Position numbers and translations under genes: made by a program
Notes under the pieces: model-generated
Database searches by the model: none
Seen by the model: only the letters and a program-made list of their open reading frames with translations
What the model was told of the DNA's origin: nothing
Shown here: one piece after another, positions 1 to 5,284 of the stretch
Layout of the letters: every line of letters begins with the position of its first letter
How positions within the stretch are numbered: position 1 is the stretch's first letter
Assembly (NCBI GenBank): GCA_016195115.1
Contig: JACQAI010000152.1
Coordinates: 1-8,987, forward strand
Direction: 5' to 3'
From: Pseudomonadota bacterium
GTDB lineage: Bacteria; Pseudomonadota; Alphaproteobacteria; Elsterales; Elsteraceae
DNA length: 8,987 nucleotides

Positions 1-1211
1 GAGCCGTTCTCCGTCAGAGAACGATCGATGACGTCGAGGTCGGCGCGCAGCGCCTCGGCATCGGGATAAGGCGGCGCTGCGCCGACCGCTTGGCGCAGCG
101 CCTCGAACTCGTCGAGCGCGCGCGCCGTCGCGGCGAGCCGGGCATAGGCGCCCGAGATGGCAAGCCGATAGGGTTCCTGAGCGCGCTGCGGCGACGGGTC
201 AGGCGATCGCTCCGCGAGCGCAGTCAACGAGTCGGAGACCTTGACGAGGCGGGCATCGAGCGACAGCTCGGCGCCGAGCTCGTGGAGCTCCTCCAGGTAG
301 AAGGTCAGCGCGCGCCGGCTCTGCAGCCGCAACGCCTGGCGCAGCGAGTCGGCGTTGACGAACGGATTGCCGTCGCGGTCGCCGCCGATCCAGCTGCCCA
401 GCCGCAGGAACGACGGCATCTCGATGGTGCCATTTTGCGCTCGCGCCTCCGGCTGCCGCGCCTGCTGCCGACCGCCGTCGAGCGAGGCGATCTGGTCTTC
501 GAGCATGCCGTAGAGCCGCGGCAGCTCGCGCAAGAACGTGTAGTCGTAATACGACAGGCCGTTGGCGACCTCGTCGACGACGTTGAGCCGAGTCTGGCGA
601 ATGATGCCGGTCTGCCACAGCGTCAGGATGGCGCGGCGCAGCGCCTCGTCGCTCGCTTCGGCCTCCTCCGGCGTCAGCTGCAGTCGATCGCGCTCGTCGA
701 GCAAACGGGCGACCTCCATCTCGCGATCGATCGTGCTCTTGCGCCGGATCTCGGTCGGGTGCGCGGTCAACACCGGCCCGACCAGCGCGGCCTTGAAGAA
801 CGCCTGGAGCTGGGGGCGCGACACGCCGGCGGCGCGCGCCTGGCCGAGCGCGAACGCCAGGGTGCCCTCGCGCGGCGCCGACGCGGCGAGCGCGTGCGCG
901 CGGGTGCGTCGGATATGGTGCTGGTCCTCCGCGATGTTGGCGAGGTGCGAGAAGAAGTTGTAGGCGCGGATCACCGCGATGGTGTGATCGCGCGACAGTC
1001 CGTCGAGCGTCGCCTCCAGCTCGCGCCGCGCCGCGGCGTCGCCGTCGCGGTGGAAGCGGATGGAACTCTGGCGCACGCGCTCGACCAGCGCGAACACCGC
1101 CTCGCCTTCCTGGTCGCGCACGACGGCGCCGAGTACCCTGCCGAGCCGCCGGATGTCCTCGCGCAGCGGCAAGTCCTTGTCGGGGACCCCGCTATCGGCA
1201 GCCGCGCTCAC
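1..1211 (-). CDS. ppc: Phosphoenolpyruvate carboxylase, N-terminal 403 codons (3' end off left edge)
   Basis: Cytoplasmic anaplerotic enzyme that carboxylates PEP with bicarbonate to give oxaloacetate and phosphate for the TCA cycle. The frame is open from 1211 to the window edge and gives 403 residues, a little under half of a typical protein of about 880-930. The N-terminus carries the family's LREDIRRLGRVLG segment (residues 16-28). The catalytic-histidine motif LTAHPTEIRRKS lies at about 148-159 (His151, equivalent to E. coli His138). The signature GGDRDGNPF lies at 276-284. The start is GTG at 1211-1209, with GAGG eight bases upstream and the LREDI block just inside; no better in-frame ATG is near. 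The start follows the amidohydrolase stop by 10 bases, so the two are probably cotranscribed. The family assignment is secure; the C-terminal active-site half cannot be inspected. Confidence 0.96.
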   Translation of the reverse strand, partial: MSAAADSGVPDKDLPLREDIRRLGRVLGAVVRDQEGEAVFALVERVRQSSIRFHRDGDAAARRELEATLDGLSRDHTIAVIRAYNFFSHLANIAEDQHHIRRTRAHALAASAPREGTLAFALGQARAAGVSRPQLQAFFKAALVGPVLTAHPTEIRRKSTIDREMEVARLLDERDRLQLTPEEAEASDEALRRAILTLWQTGIIRQTRLNVVDEVANGLSYYDYTFLRELPRLYGMLEDQIASLDGGRQQARQPEARAQNGTIEMPSFLRLGSWIGGDRDGNPFVNADSLRQALRLQSRRALTFYLEELHELGAELSLDARLVKVSDSLTALAERSPDPSPQRAQEPYRLAISGAYARLAATARALDEFEALRQAVGAAPPYPDAEALRADLDVIDRSLTENG

Positions 1212-1221
1212 CGCTGGCGCC

Positions 1222-2370
1222 TCAGTTCGGCCGCTCGTACCAGACCCGGCCGCCGCGCAAGGTCAGGTGGTTGATCAGTCGACGCTTGGCCGTCAGGGAA
1301 TGGCCGTCGCTGTCGCGCAGCTCGACCGGCTCGTCGCGCAGCTCAAGCACCGCGACGTCGGCCGCGGCGCCCGGCTTCAAGGTTCCGACCACGCCCTCAA
1401 GGCCGAGCATGCGCGCCGGATTGCGGGTTGTGCGCAGCACGACGTCGTCGAGCGAGACGCCGAAATGCAGCAGCTTCGACATCGTCGTCGGCATGTCGAA
1501 CACCGGTCCCAGCGTGGCACCCTCGAAGGTCAGGTCCGTCGAGATCGTGTCGGGCAGGAAACCCTGGTCGAGCGCCTTCTCGATCAGCGGGAAGGAGAAA
1601 TGGCCGCTGCGGCCATGGGCGCAGTCGAAGATGACGCCGTGACGCTGCGCCTCGACGACTTCCTTGAGGATCAGTTGGCGCTCCGGCCCCATGATGCCGT
1701 TCGTGCCGCCGTGGTAGCAGTGCGTGATGATGTCGCCCGGCTTGTAGTGCTTGAGGATCTCGGGCATCGGTAGCGGCGTCTGCGTGATGTGCGCCATCAT
1801 CGGCGTGCCCGCCATGTCGGCGGCCTTGCGCGCGACCTTGAAGGGCGCATCCGAGTAGTCCCACACCAGATTGGGCCCGAAGCGCAGCTTGACGCCGATG
1901 GCGAAGTCCTGGTTCTCCGCGATGGTGCGCGCGCAGCCCTCGGGGTCGGCGTAGCGCTCGAACGACAGCTCGCCGCAGACGCGCGCGCCCGTGATGCCGA
2001 TGGTCGACAGGTTGACGAACGCCTTGGCGCGCGTGCGCACTGCGGTGTCGACCAGATAGCGCAGGCTGGCGAAGTTCGACGAGCCGCAGCTGCCGGCGTC
2101 GCACATGGTCGTCACGCCGCTGGCGCGGCAGAACCGGTCGGTGTCGATGCCCATGTTGTGGCCGTTGACGGCGATGTGGGCGTGGCAGTCGACCAGCCCG
2201 GGCAGCACGTAGCGACCCTTGACGCTGAACGTCTTGCGAGCCTGAGCGGCATCGAGCCCCTTGGCGACCTCGACGATCTTGCCGCCCAGGATGCCGACGT
2301 CCATTAGGCCACGCAGCTTGCTGCCGGGATCGACCACCTCGCCGTGCTGCAGCAGCAGGTCGTATTTCAT
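1222..2370 (-). CDS. Amidohydrolase/deacetylase-family metallohydrolase (COG3964-like)
   Basis: A 382-residue cytoplasmic TIM-barrel metal-dependent hydrolase. The N-terminal beta-sandwich strand ends in VLPGLVDCHAHI, giving metal ligands His63 and His65. Lys161 in GVKLRFG is the likely carboxylated bridging lysine. His194 (MMAHITQT), His217 (ITHCYHGG) and Asp279 (STDLT) complete the binuclear set. The C-terminal NPARMLGLEGVVGTLKPG segment is typical of dihydroorotase and D-aminoacylase relatives. The pattern best fits COG3964 proteins, often misannotated as dihydroorotase; some members are known to hydrolyse acetyl esters of alpha-hydroxy acids such as acetyl-(R)-mandelate. The true substrate is unknown. 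The start is ATG at 2370, six bases after AAGGGAG. The frame stays open to 2544, but that extension translates the repeat and operator DNA and is not expected to be protein. It lies directly upstream of ppc. Confidence 0.88.
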   Translation of the reverse strand: MKYDLLLQHGEVVDPGSKLRGLMDVGILGGKIVEVAKGLDAAQARKTFSVKGRYVLPGLVDCHAHIAVNGHNMGIDTDRFCRASGVTTMCDAGSCGSSNFASLRYLVDTAVRTRAKAFVNLSTIGITGARVCGELSFERYADPEGCARTIAENQDFAIGVKLRFGPNLVWDYSDAPFKVARKAADMAGTPMMAHITQTPLPMPEILKHYKPGDIITHCYHGGTNGIMGPERQLILKEVVEAQRHGVIFDCAHGRSGHFSFPLIEKALDQGFLPDTISTDLTFEGATLGPVFDMPTTMSKLLHFGVSLDDVVLRTTRNPARMLGLEGVVGTLKPGAAADVAVLELRDEPVELRDSDGHSLTAKRRLINHLTLRGGRVWYERPN

Positions 2371-2415
2371 CGCCGTCTCCCTTCGGGCCGTCGCTCGGCC
2401 GAGCATGCCGCAAAG

Positions 2416-2451
2416 CGCCGGGCCGGTACAGGACCCCAGGCCGGCCCGGCG
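2416..2451. other. Perfect 11-bp GC hairpin in the divergent intergenic region
   Basis: The arm CGCCGGGCCGG (2416-2426) is exactly inverted as CCGGCCCGGCG (2441-2451) around a 14-base loop. It lies 46 bases upstream of the amidohydrolase start, so it could fold in that gene's mRNA leader. No T-run follows on either strand, so a simple intrinsic terminator is unlikely. It could be an attenuator, an mRNA-stabilising stem, part of a repeat element, or chance in very GC-rich DNA. Confidence 0.6.
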
Positions 2452-2467
2452 TCTCTCCTCGCCTCCC

Positions 2468-2497
2468 GTCATTGCGAGCGCAGCGAAGCAATCCGGG
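2468..2497. repeat. REP-like palindromic repeat, single copy
   Basis: The core ATTGCGAGCGCAGCGAAGCAAT (2471-2492 region, arms ATTGC and GCAAT), preceded by GTC and followed by CCGGG, matches a small interspersed repeat I know from many alphaproteobacterial genomes. Translated on the minus strand it gives the well-known spurious peptide CFAALAMT. Only one copy is in the window, so its repetitive nature is family knowledge rather than something seen here. It ends two bases before the TTGACA box of the plus-strand operon. Confidence 0.65.
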
Positions 2498-2499
2498 CC

Positions 2500-2530
2500 T
2501 TGACATGATAGGTGCATATGCACATTTATT
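2500..2530 (+). promoter_or_regulatory. Putative promoter of the membrane-protein/marR operon
   Basis: A perfect -35 hexamer TTGACA sits at 2500-2505. The -10 is weak: the best candidates are around 2523-2530 (TTTATT at 2525-2530 matches four of six bases with 19-bp spacing). Both TGCATATGCA palindromes overlap the spacer and the likely start region, which is the usual arrangement for steric repression. The transcription start is not determined. Confidence 0.55.
2512..2523. promoter_or_regulatory. Palindromic operator 1 (GTGCATATGCAC), likely MarR site
   Basis: A perfect 12-bp palindrome in the spacer between the -35 box and the presumed -10 box. Its 10-bp core TGCATATGCA recurs exactly 21 bp downstream, two helical turns away. 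MarR-family dimers bind such short AT-centred palindromes, and a marR gene is second in the operon that starts just downstream. Binding is inferred. Confidence 0.6.
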
Positions 2531-2533
2531 CTC

Positions 2534-2543
2534 TGCATATGCA
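2534..2543. promoter_or_regulatory. Palindromic operator 2 (TGCATATGCA), likely MarR site
   Basis: This second perfect 10-bp copy of the same palindrome is centred 21 bp after operator 1. It falls at or just after the expected transcription start and nine bases before the Shine-Dalgarno sequence of the membrane-protein gene. Its same-face placement suggests two dimers bound side by side. Confidence 0.6.
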
Positions 2544-2562
2544 TCTACTTTAGGAGGCCATC

Positions 2563-3213
2563 ATGAGCTACGCCGCTTTGGATGCCGGGCGCGACCGCAG
2601 CCGGGCCGGCTGGGTCACCGGCGCGGTCCTCGTCGTGTGGTTCGCCGCGGTGGTGGTCGCCAACGCGACCGGCGCGTTCCGGGTCGCGCCGGATCGTCCG
2701 CCGCTACCGCTGCTGCTCGCGCTCCTCGGCCCGGCGGTGCTGTTTGCCGGCGGCTATCGCGTCTCGGCGGCGTTCCGCGACTCTGTCCACGGGCTGGACC
2801 TGCGCCTGCTGACCGCGCTGCAGGCCTGGCGCGTCGTCGGCGTGACGTTCGTCGTGCTCGAGGTCGAGGGCCTGCTACCCCGCCTGTTCGGCGAGCCCGC
2901 CGGCTACGGCGACCTGCTGGTCGGCGTGCTGGCGGTGCCGGTCCTGCTGGCCCAGCTCAACGGCACCCCAGGCTGGCAGGCCAAGGTGCTGTGGCTCAAC
3001 CTGCTCGGTCTGCTCGACTTCGCGGCCGCGGTCGGCACCGGTCTGCTGACCAGCCCCGGCCCGCTCGGCGTGCTGCAGGGCGCGGTGTCGACCGAGCCGC
3101 TGCAGCACTATCCCCTCAACCTGATCCCGACGTTCGGCGTACCCTTCTGGATGCTCGTCCATCTGGCGTCGCTGCTGCAGCTGCGCCATCTCAAGCGATC
3201 GGAGACCCCGTGA
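2563..3213 (+). CDS. Uncharacterised integral membrane protein, about six TM helices
   Basis: A 216-residue inner-membrane protein. Hydrophobic segments lie at about residues 17-37, 47-68, 88-105, 115-133, 141-163 and 186-207. The central block runs LQAWRVVG (86-93), then LPRLFGEPAGYGD (105-117) and LLVGVLAVP. It resembles a widespread uncharacterised family with a Q-x-WR-x-x-G...LP...PAG-x-GD pattern, but I cannot name its function. The start is ATG at 2563, five bases after a perfect AGGAGG (2552-2557). The stop overlaps the start of the marR gene (TGATG), so the two are translationally coupled. Repression by that MarR protein through the twin upstream palindromes is the natural reading. 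That would make this the regulated effector gene, perhaps a response to a small hydrophobic or toxic ligand (inference). Confidence 0.87.
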   Translation: MSYAALDAGRDRSRAGWVTGAVLVVWFAAVVVANATGAFRVAPDRPPLPLLLALLGPAVLFAGGYRVSAAFRDSVHGLDLRLLTALQAWRVVGVTFVVLEVEGLLPRLFGEPAGYGDLLVGVLAVPVLLAQLNGTPGWQAKVLWLNLLGLLDFAAAVGTGLLTSPGPLGVLQGAVSTEPLQHYPLNLIPTFGVPFWMLVHLASLLQLRHLKRSETP

Positions 3214-3677
3214 TGGCGCACCGCGCTCCCAGCCGACGCGCCGGCGACCCGGACTGGATGGCGTGCGCCTGCCAACGCCTGCGCCAGACGACCCGCCGGG
3301 TGACGCAGCTCTACGAGCACCATCTCGCGCCCGTGGGCCTGACCTCCAATCAGTTCAGCGCGCTGGCGACGCTGCATGCCATGGATGGCGCGTCGATGGG
3401 CGCGCTGGCGGAGCAACTCGTGACCGACCCGACGACGCTCACGCGCACCCTCGGGCCGCTGACCGCGGCGGGCTACGTCCGACTGTCCGAAGGCGGCGCC
3501 GATCGTCGGCGCCGCGAGGTCCGTCTCACGCCGCAGGGACGCGCCGTGTTCCGGCGCGCCGTGCCGCTGTGGCGCACCGCCCAACAGCAGCTGCGCGCGG
3601 CGCTTGGCGACGGCGATTTCCTCAAGCTCTACGAAGCATTGGTCGGCGCGCTCGACCGCTTGCCAGCGGCGGCCTGA
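3213..3677 (+). CDS. MarR-family transcriptional regulator
   Basis: A 154-residue winged-helix DNA-binding protein that should act as a dimer. The N-terminal helix is about residues 15-40. Helices of the DNA-binding domain include LTSNQFSALATLHAM (43-57) and SMGALAEQLV (61-70). The recognition helix is around DPTTLTRTLGPLTAAGYV (72-89). The wing carries the conserved D-R-R-R signature (97-100) followed by REVRLTPQGR. The C-terminal helix (115-150) completes the dimer interface. The start is ATG at 3213-3215, sharing its A with the upstream TGA, with GGAGA seven bases before it. The frame is open far upstream to 2472, but that region lies over the membrane-protein gene in another frame. Likely role: ligand-released repressor of its own operon through the palindromes at 2512-2543. 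It ends two bases from the convergent binding-protein gene. Confidence 0.93.
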   Translation: MAHRAPSRRAGDPDWMACACQRLRQTTRRVTQLYEHHLAPVGLTSNQFSALATLHAMDGASMGALAEQLVTDPTTLTRTLGPLTAAGYVRLSEGGADRRRREVRLTPQGRAVFRRAVPLWRTAQQQLRAALGDGDFLKLYEALVGALDRLPAAA

Positions 3678-3679
3678 GG

Positions 3680-4240
3680 TTAACGCGGCGGCTCCATGCC
3701 CTTGGCCCTGAGCACGGCGGCGCTCTCCGGGCGGGCGAGGTAATCGATCAGGGCCTGCGCCGCCACGGGCTGGCGCGCATCGAAGGAGACGATGTAGATG
3801 CCGCTCGAGCCGCCCGCCTTCGGGTCTATGTAGGCGACCGACGTGGCGTCGAGCAGCGCACGTTTGAACGCCTCCGCGGTCGATATGTCGGGCTTGGGCG
3901 CCCCGGCCTTGACGACCATGCCGACGCCGACCCGCGCGAGCGACCGCTGTGTACCGCCAGCGAGCGGGCCCTTGGCGGTCAGCGCGTCGATCGCGGCCGG
4001 ATTCAGCACCGCGACGTCGAACGCCTCGCCGGTCTCGATGCGCTTGGTCAGCGCGCCGACCGTCGCGTTGTCGAGCACGACCTTGTGGCCGGTGCGCTGC
4101 TCGAATCCCGGCAGTTCGGCCAGCAGCACCTGCTTGAACGCGCCGGCGGTCAGCACCTTGATCTCGGCGGCATCGACAGGCATCGCCACCATCAGGCCGA
4201 GCCCGAGCAGCGCCGCCAAGCGCGCCGTGCGTTGCCTCAC
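3680..4240 (-). CDS. ModA-like periplasmic substrate-binding protein, internally shortened
   Basis: A 186-residue extracytoplasmic solute-binding protein of the molybdate-binding (ModA) type. The signal peptide is about residues 1-25: basic VRQRTAR, a hydrophobic core, then a VDA-AE cleavage region. The lobe-I pattern follows: IKVLTAGAFKQVL (27-39), LDNATVGALTKRI (56-68), FDVAVLNPAAIDAL (74-87). Crossover VGVGMVVKAGAPKPDIST (104-121) and DPKAGGSSGIYI (139-150) come next. The sequence then jumps almost directly to AAQALIDYLARPESAAVLRAKGMEP (160-184), which is the normal C-terminus. Usual family members have roughly 60-75 more residues at about 150-155, so a block of lobe II appears missing in frame. 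The start is GTG at 4240, overlapping the upstream stop as GTGA. No permease or ATPase gene is in the window. The ligand is unknown; function may be altered or lost. Confidence 0.8.
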   Translation of the reverse strand: MRQRTARLAALLGLGLMVAMPVDAAEIKVLTAGAFKQVLLAELPGFEQRTGHKVVLDNATVGALTKRIETGEAFDVAVLNPAAIDALTAKGPLAGGTQRSLARVGVGMVVKAGAPKPDISTAEAFKRALLDATSVAYIDPKAGGSSGIYIVSFDARQPVAAQALIDYLARPESAAVLRAKGMEPPR

Positions 4241-4995
4241 AGGTAGCGCGTCGGACGCATCAGGGTGCGCCACATGTGCGCCGACGGGCTGTCGTCGAAG
4301 CCGAGGCCTTCCTTGGGCTGGCGGAAGTTGCGGCCGACGATGTCGGTGAACTCCTCCAGCTCGACCTTGGCGTTGGCATCGAACGAGTAGATGTCGTGCA
4401 CCGTGATGAGCCGCGCGGTCATGTACCACTTGTGCTTCCGCGCCGCCTGGTAGTCGCGCTCGATGTAGGCGTCGGGCTTGTAGTCGGCGCCGAAATACTT
4501 GGCGTAGAGCTCGGGATAGGCATAGCCGACCGACTCGTCGGGATAGAAGCGCAGCGCCTGGTGGGCGCGGATCGCCCAGGCGACCTCCTCGTCGACGTAG
4601 GGCGCGACCATCTGGGAACCCCAGTAGCCGTGGTCGGAACGGATGAAGCCGATCACGCCGATGTCGTGCAGCAGCGACGCCAGCACCACCTTCTCGCTCA
4701 TCCCGGCCTTGAGCGCGTGCTTGGCGCTCTGCAGCAGGTGCGCGGCGGGCGCGAAGCGGTATTTGAAATAGTCCAGCAGGGTCGGCTTGGCCGGCATCTT
4801 GGGCAGCCGCGGATCGTCGCCCATCAACATCTTCTTGCCGGGGTGCTTGGCCTGCAGCGCGGCGCCGCCGACGAACTCCAGGTCGGCGTCGGCCAGGTTG
4901 AACAGGCGCGACTTCACGATGATGACGTCGAGCTCCTCCATCTTGCGGTGCTCGAGCGCATCGGCGCGCTCGGCCATGGTCATTGCAGTCGCCAT
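4237..4995 (-). CDS. HD-domain protein, PhnZ/MIOX-like candidate diiron oxygenase
   Basis: A 252-residue soluble HD-superfamily protein. The core runs AAHLLQSAKHALKAGMSEK (84-102), VVLASLLHDIGVIGF (103-117), SDHGYWGS (120-127), AIRAHQALRF (141-150) and LITVHDIYSFD (196-206). Candidate metal ligands are His86, His110-Asp111, His122, His145 and Asp201. The spacings 86-110 (24), 122-145 (23) and 145-201 (56) closely track those I recall for PhnZ (34-58, 80-104, 104-161). An oxygenase cleaving a C-C or C-P bond is therefore possible, although a hydrolytic HD phosphohydrolase cannot be excluded. The start is ATG at 4995 with GGAGG nine bases upstream (other in-frame Met codons follow at residues 5 and 7). 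The stop overlaps the GTG of the ModA-like gene, so binding protein and enzyme are coupled. Confidence 0.82.
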   Translation of the reverse strand: MATAMTMAERADALEHRKMEELDVIIVKSRLFNLADADLEFVGGAALQAKHPGKKMLMGDDPRLPKMPAKPTLLDYFKYRFAPAAHLLQSAKHALKAGMSEKVVLASLLHDIGVIGFIRSDHGYWGSQMVAPYVDEEVAWAIRAHQALRFYPDESVGYAYPELYAKYFGADYKPDAYIERDYQAARKHKWYMTARLITVHDIYSFDANAKVELEEFTDIVGRNFRQPKEGLGFDDSPSAHMWRTLMRPTRYL

Positions 4996-5284
4996 ATCAG
5001 GGTGCCTCCACCGGATCGCCGAACCGCGCGAGGCTAGCAGAGCCCGGCCCGACCGGCCAGCCGGGGCCGATCCGACGGTCGGCCATCGACCCGAACCCCG
5101 GGTGTGGCAGACGAACACCACCGGGCACGATGTTTCCCTGTGAAGCCATTCACAGCGCCCGGCCCAAGCTGTGCTAATTTTTCACGATATGCTTGGTATC
5201 GCGCCCCGCCCCCGAACGCCGCACAACGCGCCGTATGCTCCGCACTTGGCGACCGGGCGGCAATCGAGGCCTTGCACTAAAGAG
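4996..5284. other. Divergent intergenic region, 289 bases
   Basis: Separates the minus-strand HD-domain gene from the plus-strand TPR-CHAT gene. The left half (about 4996-5130) is GC-rich and shows no recognisable promoter. The right half is notably AT-richer around 5139-5195 and carries the CRP-type palindrome and a possible -10 box. Open frames cross it but show no coding character I can recognise. Confidence 0.6.
5139..5154. promoter_or_regulatory. CRP-type palindrome TGTGA-N6-TCACA
   Basis: TGTGA (5139-5143), six bases AGCCAT, then TCACA (5150-5154): an exact match to the core CRP/CAP consensus, extended by one C/G pair to a 7-bp inverted repeat at 5138-5155. Its centre is 5146.5. A class II arrangement (centre at -41.5) would place a start near 5188, and a TAATTT box at 5175-5180 preceded by TG lies about where the -10 should be. 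It could serve either divergent gene, but the geometry favours the TPR-CHAT gene. Confidence 0.6.

Noticed and set aside
90..1274. Long plus-strand open frame of 394 codons opposite ppc
   Set aside because: It is antisense to a clear PEP carboxylase frame, is arginine-rich with no recognisable domain, and is explained by GC-rich codon bias.
2371..2544. N-terminal extension of the amidohydrolase to an ATG at 2544
   Set aside because: It translates the REP-like repeat and the operator palindromes; the ATG at 2370 has a strong ribosome site and begins at the normal family N-terminus.
3680..4240. Functional molybdate uptake gene modA
   Set aside because: There is no modB or modC beside it and part of lobe II appears missing, so a molybdate role is not supported.
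4276..5037. Plus-strand open frame opposite the HD-domain gene
   Set aside because: Antisense shadow; the minus strand carries the HD motif and a proper ribosome site.
5170..5185. Second CRP-like site TGTG...TCAC
   Set aside because: The half-sites are one base too far apart and the flanking bases do not match; more likely AT-rich promoter sequence.
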